In this document: piece by piece, positions 34,475-43,518 of the stretch | Layout: the number at the start of each line of letters is the position of its first letter | How positions within the stretch are numbered: the stretch's first letter is position 1 | Source of the DNA: Sphingomonas sanguinis NBRC 13937 | GTDB lineage: Bacteria; Pseudomonadota; Alphaproteobacteria; Sphingomonadales; Sphingomonadaceae | DNA length: 64,000 nt | NCBI RefSeq assembly: GCF_001591005.1 | Contig: NZ_BCTY01000009.1 | Span: forward strand, 24,521 to 88,520 | Direction of reading: 5' to 3' | Notes under the pieces: model-generated | Told to the model about the DNA's origin: nothing | The model's database searches: none | The model's input: the letters and a program-made list of their open reading frames with translations, nothing else | Made by a program: the position numbers and the translations under genes

Positions 34475-37400
34475 ATGAAAATCCAGCACTCCGCATCATG
34501 GTTGGCGCTGTCCGCCGCCTCGCTGATGCTCGTCGCACCCGCTGCCGCGCAGCAGGTCGGATCGACCGCCCAGGACGGCACCACCCAGGACGATAACGAC
34601 AGCTCGATCAGCGCCGACGCCGCCCAGACCCGCGCCGCCGCGATCAGCGGTACGCCTCAGGCAACCAGCGGCGGCGAGGTCATCGTCACCGGCACGCGCA
34701 TCACCCGTCCCAACCTCGCCTCCGCCGCGCCGATCACCTCGGTCACGCGCCAGGACATCCAGGCGCAGGCCCCGCTCAATGTCGAAGAGGTGCTGAACCG
34801 CCTGCCGCAGGTCGCGCCCGACGCCCAGTCCAACTATGCCGATTCCGACGGTCGTCAGCGGATCAAGCTGCGCAATCTGGGCTTCGAGCGTACGCTGGTG
34901 CTGGTCGATGGCAAGCGCCTGGGCACCCAGAATGGGCAGGACACCGGTATTATCCCGGCCAGCCTGCTGGAGCGCGTCGATGTGCTGTCGGGCGGTGCTT
35001 CCTCGGTCTATGGTTCGGACGCGATCTCGGGCGTCGTCAACTTCATCCTGCGCAAGGATTTCGACGGCATCCGCGTCGATGCGAACTACAATTTCTACAA
35101 CCACCTGAACAAGGACACGCTGGTCACGCCGATCGCCAATGCGGCGGGCTTTCCGTCGGCGCGCGGGCTGACCAATGACGGCGGCCGGGCCGACTTGACG
35201 GTAACGGCGGGCAAGAAGCTGCTCGACGACCGGCTGAACGTCTCGGGCTTCTTCAACTATCGTCAGGCCGACCTCGTCCAGAACGGCGCGCGCTCCTATG
35301 CGGCGTGCCCGGTGGCGCAGCTGACCAAGGACTCGGCGCTGTCCTGTTCGCCGCTGTCCACCTATTCGCGAAGCGGCTTCGTCTCGCCGGTATCGGGACC
35401 CAATGCCAATGCGCAATATGTCAACAATCCCGACGGTTCGCGGACCTTCGTCCCCTGGGGCCCCGGTGCGGGCAATGCCGCCAATCCCTATGACGATGTG
35501 TCGTTCCAGCGCGCCAATGAGCGCTACACGGCGGGCGGTTTCGTCAACTTCAAGATCGCACCCGAGGTCGAGATCTATGGTGATGGAATCTGGTTCCGCG
35601 ACACCTCCGAGAACCCGACGCCGCGCCGCGTCTATGCCTATTCGGTGCAGGGCACGACGCCCTATCAGGTGAATTGCGACAATCCTTTCCTGTCCGGTGG
35701 TCAGGCGGGTGCGCTGGGCTGTGCGCCGGGAAGCAACGGCTATGTGCCGCTCGACGTGCGGTATCGCTTCGACGGACAGCCCGCCCAGGCCGACCGCTTC
35801 GTCAACATGGGCTTCCGCGCCAGCGGCGGCGTGCGTGGCAATATCGGCGATGCCTGGTCCTATGACGTGGGCGGGGTCTATGCCCGCAACCAGCAGGACT
35901 GGTATCTTGGCCCGACGTCGCAGAACGACCGGGTGAACCGCGCGCTGGACGTCGTGTCGGTCAATGGCACGCCGACCTGCCGTTCGGTGGTCAACGGCAC
36001 CGATCCGTCCTGCATCCCCTTCGATGCGTTCCGCGCGGGCTCGGGCAGCAACGCGCTGACCAACTATCTGTTCTCCAGCGGGGCGACCGGCCAGCGGCGG
36101 ACGATCACTCAGCTGTTCGACGCGATCGCGGTGGTGAACGGCGACCTGACGAAGTACGGCATCAAGAGCCCCTGGGCCGATGAAGGTCTGGCCGTGTCGC
36201 TGGGCACCGAGTATCGCAAGGACCGGCTGATCTCGACCGCCGATGCGGGCTTCGTCGACCAGTTCGGCGACCAGGACGCGCGGCTGAGCCAGGACGTCTG
36301 GGAATCCAACATCGAGGTTCAGGCGCCGCTGATCCAGAACAAGCCGTTCGCGCATCTGCTGCAGACCAATGGCGGCTTCCGCGTGTCGAAGTACAGCTCC
36401 AACCCGAAGAGCTTCTCGACCTGGAAGGTCGAGGGCCTGTACGCGCCGGTTGCCGACATCACCTTCCGCGCCTCGTACAACAAGGCACAGCGCGCGCCGA
36501 CGGTGATCGAGATTCGGCAGGCGACGCAGATCAATTATGGCCGCAACGCGACGCTGACCGATTTCTGCGCGCCCGTCTCGCGCACGCTGCCCGACGGCAC
36601 CGTGACGACCACGCCGCTGGGCTCGCGCGAATTGTGCAGCAAGACGGGGCTGGCGGACAATCTGTACGGCAGCGCCTCGCTGCTCTGTCCGACCGAGGGG
36701 TGCACGACGCGTTCCGGCGGCTTCACGGCCGACCCGGAAACCGCTTATACCCTGACCTATGGTCTGGTGGTGAAGCCCAGCTTCATTCCGGGGCTGGTCT
36801 TCTCGGCCGACCGCTATCAGATTCGTCTGGTCAACTCGCTCGGCTATAACGGTGCGGACTATTATCTGCAGGGCTGTCTGGCGTCGAACGGCGATCCGTT
36901 CTTCTGCAACGGCATCGTGCGCGATCCGACCACCGGCTCGATCGCCAATGCGCCCGCCGGCAATCCGTCGAGCGGTTTCGTGCGGCAGGGAACGACCAAC
37001 TATTACCGGTCGCTCGCCTATGGCTGGGACTTCCAGGGTCAGTATTCGCTGGACCTGAAGAATGCTGGTCGGATCGACTGGGGCTTCAACGGATCGCTGT
37101 CGACGCTGGCCGGTGGGCAGGATTCGCCGCTCCGTCGGCAGTATAACTGCTCGGGCTATTTCTCGAACGGCATTTCCTGCGGCCAGCTGATCCCCAAGTG
37201 GATGCACACCCTGCGCACCACCTGGACGACGGCGGACCGGGTGTTCAACGTGTCGTTTAACTGGCGCTATACCGGCTCGCTGACCACGGCGAACAATTCG
37301 GGCAACCCGGACATCGGCGGCACGCCGGAGCGGTTCCAGAACACGTTCGCGCGTATCTCGCCGCAGAGCTATTTCGACCTGGCGCTTAGCTGGAACATCG

Positions 37401-37564
37401 CGCGGAAATTCGCTTTCCGGATCATCGCGAACAACGTGTTCGACAAGTCTCCGCCGATCGTCCCCAACTCCTATCAGGTCGCGCTGTCGCGCTCCAACAC
37501 CGCGCCGCAGCGTTACGACGCGCTGGGTCGCCAGATCGCGATCGGGACCACGATCAACTTCTAA
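34475..37564 (+). CDS. Large TonB-dependent receptor, probable carbohydrate importer
   Basis: An outer-membrane transporter of 1029 residues. It has a signal peptide (LALSAASLMLVAPAAAQQ), a TonB box EVIVTGTRITR near 68-78, the plug (ITSVTRQDIQ, VLNRLPQV, KLRNLGFERTLVLVDGKR, DVLSGGASSVYGSDAISGVVNFIL), and a long barrel with a late NVFDKSPP motif and terminal Phe (GTTINF). This plug type is common among sphingomonad sugar or peptide receptors. It faces the galactose operon, which suggests a galactoside ligand, but that is inference. Confidence 0.92.
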   Translation: MKIQHSASWLALSAASLMLVAPAAAQQVGSTAQDGTTQDDNDSSISADAAQTRAAAISGTPQATSGGEVIVTGTRITRPNLASAAPITSVTRQDIQAQAPLNVEEVLNRLPQVAPDAQSNYADSDGRQRIKLRNLGFERTLVLVDGKRLGTQNGQDTGIIPASLLERVDVLSGGASSVYGSDAISGVVNFILRKDFDGIRVDANYNFYNHLNKDTLVTPIANAAGFPSARGLTNDGGRADLTVTAGKKLLDDRLNVSGFFNYRQADLVQNGARSYAACPVAQLTKDSALSCSPLSTYSRSGFVSPVSGPNANAQYVNNPDGSRTFVPWGPGAGNAANPYDDVSFQRANERYTAGGFVNFKIAPEVEIYGDGIWFRDTSENPTPRRVYAYSVQGTTPYQVNCDNPFLSGGQAGALGCAPGSNGYVPLDVRYRFDGQPAQADRFVNMGFRASGGVRGNIGDAWSYDVGGVYARNQQDWYLGPTSQNDRVNRALDVVSVNGTPTCRSVVNGTDPSCIPFDAFRAGSGSNALTNYLFSSGATGQRRTITQLFDAIAVVNGDLTKYGIKSPWADEGLAVSLGTEYRKDRLISTADAGFVDQFGDQDARLSQDVWESNIEVQAPLIQNKPFAHLLQTNGGFRVSKYSSNPKSFSTWKVEGLYAPVADITFRASYNKAQRAPTVIEIRQATQINYGRNATLTDFCAPVSRTLPDGTVTTTPLGSRELCSKTGLADNLYGSASLLCPTEGCTTRSGGFTADPETAYTLTYGLVVKPSFIPGLVFSADRYQIRLVNSLGYNGADYYLQGCLASNGDPFFCNGIVRDPTTGSIANAPAGNPSSGFVRQGTTNYYRSLAYGWDFQGQYSLDLKNAGRIDWGFNGSLSTLAGGQDSPLRRQYNCSGYFSNGISCGQLIPKWMHTLRTTWTTADRVFNVSFNWRYTGSLTTANNSGNPDIGGTPERFQNTFARISPQSYFDLALSWNIARKFAFRIIANNVFDKSPPIVPNSYQVALSRSNTAPQRYDALGRQIAIGTTINF

Positions 37565-37613
37565 CCTTCCCCCCGGCGAGAGGCTTCGGCCTTTCGCCCA
37601 TCCCCGAACTGAA

Positions 37614-37652
37614 AAGGCCGGTCGTCCTGCGGGACAACCGGCCTTCTTTTTT
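37614..37652. terminator. Bidirectional rho-independent terminator
   Basis: Stem AAGGCCGGT-C-GTCC, loop TGCG, then GGAC-A-ACCGGCCTT, followed by CTTTTTT on the plus strand; the complement also starts with a short T-rich run. It lies 50 bp after the TonB-receptor stop and 27 bp after the convergent gal stop. Confidence 0.85.
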
Positions 37653-37678
37653 CGTATCCCGATCCGGTCGGGAGTGAC

Positions 37679-38620
37679 TTATTCCACGAAGTCTTCCACC
37701 TCACGCCGCTGACCGCGCATGAAGGCGTCGGCGACATGGCGCAGGGGAGCGATGTCGACGTCCGAGCGTCCGCCTTGCACCAGTTCGGCAAAGCGCGCGT
37801 ACAGGCCCGGATATTCGCCGTGCAGCCCTTCTTCCCGATGCGGGGTCGAGCCGTCGGGCAGGGTCAGCACGGCGCCGCCCTCGGCCAGCTTCAGCGTGCC
37901 GTCGGTCGTCTCGACGACGATGTCCCAGCTCTGATGGCCTTCCTGCCGCCAGTCGAGGTCGAGCGTGACGGGCGTGCCGTCGGTCGTGCGGAACGCCACG
38001 TCGGCGGCGATCGGCGCGTCGCGATTGGCGGGGAAGTCCAGCGTCGCACGCTCGATGAAGAAGGGCTGCGGCATGATGTGCGTCGCGATCGACAGCGCGT
38101 TGATGCCGGGATCGAACACGCCGAAGCCGCCGGCTTCCCAAATCCAGGCCTGGCCCGGATGCCATTGGCGCACATCTTCGCGCCAAGTGATGGCGGCAGA
38201 GGTGACCTTGCGGGTCGACAGCCATTTGCGCGCAGGCTCGACGCCCAGTGCGTAACGCGAGTGCCAGCTGGCGAACAGGGTGACGTTGGCCTTGGCCGCC
38301 AGCTCCTCCAGCACCGCGACTTCGGCCAGCGTCGCGCCCGGCGGCTTTTCGAGGAAGACGTGCCAGTTGTTCGCCAGCGCGGCGGCGGCGATGGCGTGGC
38401 GGACCTGGGGCGGGGTGCACAGCGCCACCGCATCGACCGTCACATCGCTTTTGGCGAGTTCGTCGATGTCGTGGAAGTGCGGCACGCCCTCGACCCCGTT
38501 GGCCGAGCGGCTGACGGTCGCGACCAGCTGAAAGGCCGGGTTGCCTGCGATGGCGGGGACATGCTGGTCATGGGCGATCTTGCCCATGCCGACCAGCGCG
38601 AGGTGGATCGTGTCGGTCAT
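37679..38620 (-). CDS. gal: D-galactose 1-dehydrogenase (Gfo/Idh/MocA family)
   Basis: Oxidises D-galactose to galactonolactone with NAD(P), the first step of the De Ley-Doudoroff pathway. It has 313 residues with an N-terminal Rossmann motif (LALVGMGKIAHDQHVPAI), VALCTPPQVRH, and the family lysine in FLEKPPG. The C-terminal half carries GGFGVFDPGINAL. Substrate is assigned mainly from the two genes before it, which process the galactonate product. The start at 38620 lies six bases after the dgoA stop. It is the last gene of the operon. Confidence 0.85.
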   Translation of the reverse strand: MTDTIHLALVGMGKIAHDQHVPAIAGNPAFQLVATVSRSANGVEGVPHFHDIDELAKSDVTVDAVALCTPPQVRHAIAAAALANNWHVFLEKPPGATLAEVAVLEELAAKANVTLFASWHSRYALGVEPARKWLSTRKVTSAAITWREDVRQWHPGQAWIWEAGGFGVFDPGINALSIATHIMPQPFFIERATLDFPANRDAPIAADVAFRTTDGTPVTLDLDWRQEGHQSWDIVVETTDGTLKLAEGGAVLTLPDGSTPHREEGLHGEYPGLYARFAELVQGGRSDVDIAPLRHVADAFMRGQRREVEDFVE

Positions 38621-38625
38621 CGGTA

Positions 38626-39255
38626 TCAGCGTGCCTTTTCGACATAAGCGCGCGCCGACACGGCGACATCCGCCGCCGGCTTGCCCGCGCGATAAAGGTT
38701 GGAACCCAGACCGAACCCGTCCGCGCCGTGGGCACGCCATTCGGCCATATTCTCGGGCGTGATGCCGCCGACCGCCAACACCGCGACCTCGCGCGGCAGG
38801 ACGGCGCGCTGCGCCTTGAGGAAGGTGGGCGAGGCGCCCTCGGCCGGAAACAGCTTCAGGCCATGCGCACCGGCCTTCAAGGCGGCGAAGGCCTCGGACG
38901 GGGTGAAATAGCCGGGCAGGGAGATCAGTCCCTGCGCCACGCTGTGCGCGATGACCTCGACATCGGTGTTGGGCGAGACGATCAGGGTTCCGCCCGCCAC
39001 CTTCACCCGGTCGACCTGTTCGGTGGTCAGGACGGTGCCCGCACCCACGATCGCCCGGTCGCCGACATGCGCCGCGATCGCCGCGATGCTGTCATAGGGA
39101 TCGGGGGAGTTGAGCGGCACCTCGATCAGGGTGAAGCCCGCCTCGACCAGCGCGTCGGCGACGGGGATCGCTTCGGCGGGCGTCAGGCCGCGCAGGATGG
39201 CGACCAGCGGGCAGGCGGCAAACGCCTTGGCAAAGTTTTGGGCGGGGTCGGTCAT
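38626..39255 (-). CDS. dgoA: 2-dehydro-3-deoxy-6-phosphogalactonate aldolase
   Basis: Class I aldolase that splits 2-dehydro-3-deoxy-6-phosphogalactonate into pyruvate and glyceraldehyde-3-phosphate. It has 209 residues, the usual size. Motifs are VAILRGLTPAEA, the catalytic Glu in LIEVPLNSP, GAGTVLT, SPNTD and the Schiff-base Lys in GLKLFPAEG. The ATG overlaps the dgoK stop as ATGA. A KDPG aldolase is the close alternative, but the dgoK neighbour favours the galactose version. Confidence 0.93.
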   Translation of the reverse strand: MTDPAQNFAKAFAACPLVAILRGLTPAEAIPVADALVEAGFTLIEVPLNSPDPYDSIAAIAAHVGDRAIVGAGTVLTTEQVDRVKVAGGTLIVSPNTDVEVIAHSVAQGLISLPGYFTPSEAFAALKAGAHGLKLFPAEGASPTFLKAQRAVLPREVAVLAVGGITPENMAEWRAHGADGFGLGSNLYRAGKPAADVAVSARAYVEKAR

Positions 39256-40151
39256 GACAAATGCTCCCGAATGGCGTGAAGTCCGGCAAGGAAACCGGCA
39301 TGGCTGTCGAGCGCGACGACGGTGCCGCCGCGTGCCTCGATCCCGATAGTATAGAGGTCGGCGAGCAGCCCGCTGGACAAGAGATGGACCGTCTGCCCCG
39401 CCATGTCCGGCACCGCACCGATATCGTTGCCGATCAGCAGGCCGCTGGCGTAGGAGGCCGCGTCGTCGGCGGCGATCCGGCCGAGCAGGACCGAAGCACG
39501 CACCCCGAACAGCGCCGCCGTCAGGTCGCAGGCGCCCGCCCCGCGTGATAGGCCGTCGCGAAAGGCCGGGCCGTTCGCGACCGGGCCGTCGAGCATCCCG
39601 GCCAGGATGCCATGTCCCTTGACCAGCGCGAACAGCTCGCCGGTCATGGTGGTGGCGAAATCGGCAATCCGGCCGCCCGTGACGCGCACCCATTTGTTGT
39701 GGGTGCCGGGCTGCGCGAACAAGGCGTCGGCAGGCGCGAGCCCGGCGGCGACCGCACCCAATACCTGAACCTCTTCGCCGCGCATCACATCGGCGCGCGT
39801 GTCGGTCAGCAGCGAGACGCCGGGGACGATGGTGACGTCCAACTGGGGAATCCGCGTCGCGGCCCCGGCCAGCGTCGGAAGATCGGCGGGGGCGGGAACA
39901 TAAGCGGCCTCTCGCCAGCCGCGCGTCGACCCGACCATGCCCGCCGCGATGATCGGCAGGGCGCCGAAGCGCACGCGGATCGCGGCGATCTCGTTGGGAT
40001 AGTCGCCGGGGGCCATGGCCAGCACCCCGCGATCGTCGCGCACCGTGTCGAGCACGGCGCCACCCGCCGTCAGGACATAGATTCGCCGATTGGTCGTGCC
40101 CCAGTCGATCGCGATATAAGCGGGCGTCACGTCTGATGACACGGCAGGCAC
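39252..40151 (-). CDS. dgoK: 2-dehydro-3-deoxygalactonokinase
   Basis: Phosphorylates 2-dehydro-3-deoxygalactonate with ATP. It has 299 residues. The phosphate-binding signature AIDWGTTNRRIYVL is at the N-terminus, with AGMVGSTRGW and QPGTHNKWV (family core) further on. The GTG at 40151 is chosen because AAGGAG lies five bases upstream; the longer open frame upstream has no family content. First gene of the operon, with a DgoR-like operator 30 bp above it. The dehydratase and lactonase of the pathway are not in the window. Confidence 0.93.
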   Translation of the reverse strand: MPAVSSDVTPAYIAIDWGTTNRRIYVLTAGGAVLDTVRDDRGVLAMAPGDYPNEIAAIRVRFGALPIIAAGMVGSTRGWREAAYVPAPADLPTLAGAATRIPQLDVTIVPGVSLLTDTRADVMRGEEVQVLGAVAAGLAPADALFAQPGTHNKWVRVTGGRIADFATTMTGELFALVKGHGILAGMLDGPVANGPAFRDGLSRGAGACDLTAALFGVRASVLLGRIAADDAASYASGLLIGNDIGAVPDMAGQTVHLLSSGLLADLYTIGIEARGGTVVALDSHAGFLAGLHAIREHLS

Positions 40152-40180
40152 GGCCTCTCCTTGGTATTTTGTGAAGGGAT

Positions 40181-40191
40181 TTGTAGGACAA
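40181..40191. promoter_or_regulatory. DgoR/FadR-subfamily GntR operator-like site before dgoK
   Basis: TTGTAGGACAA, an inverted repeat with arms TTGT and ACAA. It differs by one base from the E. coli DgoR repeat TTGTA-(G/C)-TACA(A/T) as I recall it. It lies 30 bp above the dgoK start, where a repressor would cover the promoter. Confidence 0.55.
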
Positions 40192-40311
40192 TAAAATCGG
40201 CCGCGCAAGCAGTCGGAGGCAAGGAATTTCGCCAGCAAAAGCGATGTACGACCGCGTTACGGGCGGCTCCGGGGGATGACGCGAGAACCCGGACGGACTA
40301 CATCTCGCATC

Positions 40312-40806
40312 ATGTATCAGTTCGACATCGCCGCCGGATCGAAGGCGGAGCTTTACCGGGACCTCCACGCCGCGCTCGACGCACTGACTGCGGGCGAGGA
40401 CGATGCCGTCGCCAACATGGCCAATGCTGCCGCGCTGATCGGGCAATATCTGCCCGATCTCAACTGGTCGGGCTTCTATCGCATGGTTGCGGGGGAATTG
40501 GTGCTCGGGCCCTTCCAAGGCAAGGCGGCGTGCATCCGCATTCCGGTCGGCAAGGGCGTGTGCGGCGCGGCCGTGGCCGAGGCGAAGACGCAGCGTGTGG
40601 CCGATGTTCATGCCTTTCCCGGCCATATCGCCTGCGATGCGGCCAGCCGGTCGGAACTGGTGGTGCCGATCGTGCATGATGGCGTGGTGATCGGTGTCCT
40701 GGACCTCGATAGCCCCGAGCCGGGCCGGTTTGACGAGGAGGATCAGACGGGGTGCGAGGCGTTGATGACGCTGCTCGCTCCGCGTCTTGCCAGCATGGTG
40801 GGCTGA
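40312..40806 (+). CDS. msrC: GAF-domain free methionine-R-sulfoxide reductase
   Basis: A cytosolic repair enzyme reducing free methionine-R-sulfoxide. It is a single GAF domain of 164 residues with the family pattern: NWSGFYR, Cys in KAACIRIPVGKGVCGAAV, and Cys in GHIACDAASRSELVVPI, giving the three conserved cysteines, then GVLDLDSPEPGRFDEED. The ATG at 40312 matches the family N-terminus (MYQFDIAAGSKAELY). It diverges from the dgoK operon with a 160 bp gap. Confidence 0.92.
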   Translation: MYQFDIAAGSKAELYRDLHAALDALTAGEDDAVANMANAAALIGQYLPDLNWSGFYRMVAGELVLGPFQGKAACIRIPVGKGVCGAAVAEAKTQRVADVHAFPGHIACDAASRSELVVPIVHDGVVIGVLDLDSPEPGRFDEEDQTGCEALMTLLAPRLASMVG

Positions 40807-40949
40807 GCGGAGGCGGATTGACCCGTCTGACCCGATTCGGGACGGGTCCCGCCGCTATCGGCAGGTTGGGCGCGCTGGTATCAAACCTTGTTGCGGTTGA
40901 GGCGTTTGGGGGAACGCCATCGAACGGATACAGGGGATATTGATACGCC

Positions 40950-41942
40950 ATGCGGCCCTTTTCGCACCTTACCGCCCTTACCATCGCGATGCCCCTGGCC
41001 TTGACGCTGAACGCTCCAGCGATGGCACAGGCGGGCGCACGATATCCTCGGCCCAATTTCGACGCGCCGTCCCCACCGCCGGCCCAGCCCGCCGTCACGA
41101 CGACCAGCACGGTGGGAACGCCAACCATGCGCGGTCCGCGCTGGGGCAGCCGAGTCGGCGGGCGCTGGTGGGGCGGCGCGAATGCGCCGGGTGGCTGGCG
41201 CGCGTATCGGCGTCCGGTGCGCGGCATGGTCATGCCGTCCTATTGGAACGACCCTCGCTTCGGTGTGGAGGATTGGGCGGTCTACACCCTGCCGCAGCCG
41301 CCGGTCGGCTATCACTGGTCGCGTTACTATGACGATGCCGTGCTGATCGATCCGCGTGGGTCGGTATATGACAGCGTCTATGGGGTCGACTGGGACGGCA
41401 CGGGCCAGCCTGGCTATGCGGGCTCCGGCTATCCGCCGCCGGTCCGGCGCGATGATGGCCTCGGCGGTGCCGCGATCGGTGCGGTGGCGGGCGGTGTCGC
41501 GGGCAATCTGATCGCGGGGCGTGGCAACCGGCTGGGCGGTACGCTGATCGGTGCAGGCGTCGGGGCGGCGGCAGGCTATGCGATCGACCGGGCCGAGGAT
41601 CGGCGGCGAGGCGTGGCGCCCGGCTATGACGATTATGGGCGCTCTGGTTATGGCGGGGATGACGGCTATCGCGGTGATTATCCGCCGCCCCCGCCGCCCG
41701 CCATGGGGCGGCGCATCGTGACCCGCGATGGCACGACCGTAACCACCACGACCACGGTCGGCACCCTGGCCTCCGGACGGCCGGGATATTATGATGGTGG
41801 ATATTATTATCCTGCTCCCACCGTTACTACAATTGTGGTACAGGGTGCCCCGGTTACCACGACAACGACGACCACCACGACCGAGATCGTGCGCGCAGCC
41901 CCGCGCCGGGCATCAGTGCGCAGCAAGCTGGTTCGTCGCTAA
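40950..41942 (+). CDS. Exported RcnB-like protein with glycine-zipper and threonine-rich tail
   Basis: A 330-residue periplasmic protein. A signal peptide ends near AMAQA (residue 28). Then come a Pro-rich stretch, an RcnB-like segment (WAVYTLPQPPVGYHWSRYYDDAVLIDPRGSVYD, cut in the family into TLP...W and D...Y), a glycine zipper (GGAAIGAVAGGVAGNLIAG and GGTLIGAGVGAAAG), a Gly/Tyr/Asp region, and two Thr-runs near the C-terminus. RcnB proteins affect nickel/cobalt export; the zipper suggests membrane association. The mix is common in sphingomonads, but the role is unknown. Confidence 0.75.
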   Translation: MRPFSHLTALTIAMPLALTLNAPAMAQAGARYPRPNFDAPSPPPAQPAVTTTSTVGTPTMRGPRWGSRVGGRWWGGANAPGGWRAYRRPVRGMVMPSYWNDPRFGVEDWAVYTLPQPPVGYHWSRYYDDAVLIDPRGSVYDSVYGVDWDGTGQPGYAGSGYPPPVRRDDGLGGAAIGAVAGGVAGNLIAGRGNRLGGTLIGAGVGAAAGYAIDRAEDRRRGVAPGYDDYGRSGYGGDDGYRGDYPPPPPPAMGRRIVTRDGTTVTTTTTVGTLASGRPGYYDGGYYYPAPTVTTIVVQGAPVTTTTTTTTTEIVRAAPRRASVRSKLVRR

Positions 41943-41995
41943 AGCGTTCCCCCAGGGGGGGGATATCGCCCCGAGAGACGCCGGGTCGATAATTG

Positions 41996-42035
41996 GGATG
42001 CCGCTCCGTTCCACTCCCTCGGGGCGGCATCCTTT
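41996..42035. terminator. Probable terminator between convergent genes
   Basis: Stem GGATGCCGC (41996-42004) and GCGGCATCC (42024-42032) with a 19-base loop, then TTTC. It sits between the RcnB-like gene and the M28 peptidase stop. The loop is long and the T-run short, so efficiency is uncertain. Confidence 0.55.
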
Positions 42036-42057
42036 CACTTCCGCCATTGATCGCGAG

Positions 42058-43320
42058 TCAGCGGCCGCCAAAGGTGACCAGGCTCTCCGCTCCGTCGGCC
42101 GCGATGGCGGACACGCCCACGAAATGATCGTCAACCGGCACCTGGATCAGCAGGGCCTTGGTTTCGGTCACGTCCTTCGACTGGGTCCAGTCAGCGACAT
42201 CATCGCGCCGCCAGTGGATGCGGTAGCGGACCGCGCCCGGCACCGGTGCCCATTCCACCTGCGTGTCGCGCGACAGCGCGCCGCTGATCGTCACCTTCTC
42301 GGGCGCGGGCGGCGCGGCGGCCAGCCGGGCCAGCGTCGCGATATTGATCGCGGTGACCTTGGCCAGATAGGGGAAGTCCATCTTGTCGATGGTGTCGCCA
42401 TACGCGACATTTCCTTCCTTGCGCAGATCCTGGTGCTGCGCATCCCAATCCTCGTTGGCGACCGAGAAGCGGATGGCGGGATAGCCGAGCTTCAGGAAGG
42501 GCTCGTGATCGCCGCCGCGCCCGAACCGGTCGGGGCGGCGGTCGAGAAACACGTCCAGGCCGCCCAGCTTGTCGGCCACGCCGTCGATCGCCTTGGCCAG
42601 CGCGCGGCTGGGGCCGTCATCCTCGCCGCCATTCCCGCGCCGCTGAAGCTGTTGGGGCAGGTCTTCGGAGGCGCGGATGCCCTCGGAAAAGACGCGGACC
42701 CAGCGTGCCTCGCGCACGCCGCCCTGGCCGACGGTATTGCCGACGATATCGTTGTTCAGCATCGCCGAGACGCGCCAGCCCCGCGCCTTGGCGGTGTCGG
42801 CGAGCAGAGTGGAGCCCCACAGCCCCTGTTCCTCGCCCGAGAAGACGGCATAGACGATGGTCGCATCGAATTGCCGCTTGGACAGCTGGCGCGCCGCCTC
42901 CAGCACCAGTGCCACGCCCGAAGCATCGTCATTGGCACCCGGCGCGTCGGATGTTGCATCCATGACGTCGGTCACACGGCTGTCGATATGCGCGCCGACG
43001 ATGACGACGCGGTTCGGGTCGCGCCCGCGCTGGATGCCCAGCACATCCTCGACCATCACCCCGTTCGGCGCGCGCGGGCCGGTGAAGCGGCGGTTGATCC
43101 GCTCGACACTGATGCAGCCGTTACAGCCCTGGCCGATTGTCTCAAACTGTCTGGCGGTCCAGTCGCGCGCCGCGCCGATGCCGCGCTTGGGATCGGTGGA
43201 GGAGGAGGCGGTGTGGCGCGTGCCGAAGCCGACCAGTGCTTCGACATCGGCCTTCAGCCGGGCGGGGGAGGGAGCGGCGACAGGTGTCGCGGCGGCGGCG
43301 AGCAGAAGCGGGAGGATCAT
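42058..43320 (-). CDS. M28 family zinc metallopeptidase, exported
   Basis: An aminopeptidase-type enzyme of 420 residues with a signal peptide (MILPLLLAAAATPVAAP). The co-catalytic zinc ligands fit M28: His in VGAHIDSR, Asp in GANDDASG, Glu pair in FSGEEQGLWG, a later Asp and His in GRGGDHEPFLKLGYPAI. A cysteine pair CNGC near residue 75 may form a disulfide. The C-terminal 90 residues resemble a fibronectin-like domain (VEWAPVPGAVRYRIHWR). The ATG at 43320 has GGGAGG upstream on its strand and fits the signal peptide. Confidence 0.9.
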   Translation of the reverse strand: MILPLLLAAAATPVAAPSPARLKADVEALVGFGTRHTASSSTDPKRGIGAARDWTARQFETIGQGCNGCISVERINRRFTGPRAPNGVMVEDVLGIQRGRDPNRVVIVGAHIDSRVTDVMDATSDAPGANDDASGVALVLEAARQLSKRQFDATIVYAVFSGEEQGLWGSTLLADTAKARGWRVSAMLNNDIVGNTVGQGGVREARWVRVFSEGIRASEDLPQQLQRRGNGGEDDGPSRALAKAIDGVADKLGGLDVFLDRRPDRFGRGGDHEPFLKLGYPAIRFSVANEDWDAQHQDLRKEGNVAYGDTIDKMDFPYLAKVTAINIATLARLAAAPPAPEKVTISGALSRDTQVEWAPVPGAVRYRIHWRRDDVADWTQSKDVTETKALLIQVPVDDHFVGVSAIAADGAESLVTFGGR

Positions 43321-43518
43321 TGCGCCAGACTGGCCGAGTGGGAATGCGCAGGCAAGTGCCGGATTTCGTGGGCGAACTGGTTCTGCCTGCCGCGTCCGGG
43401 CCTGCGTGGTGCCAATCATCGTAGAATGCCGCTAACTGATTGATCTAGATAGAATTATGGACCGTCCCAGGCCCGTTCACGTTGGCTGTTCATGCACAAT
43501 AGCGATGAGGTAAGTCCT

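Noticed and set aside
34496..37207. About 900-codon open frame antisense to the large TonB receptor
   Set aside because: The plus-strand frame has a signal peptide, TonB box, plug and barrel end. The opposite frame is a GC-driven shadow.
38626..40677. A single long frame that seems to fuse dgoA with about 470 extra N-terminal codons
   Set aside because: The extra part is out of frame with dgoK and has no family content. dgoA has its own ATG at 39255 overlapping the dgoK stop.
40820..40848. Terminator after the methionine sulfoxide reductase gene
   Set aside because: GACCCGTC and GACGGGTC can pair, but there is no T-run and the loop is long, so I do not list it as a terminator.
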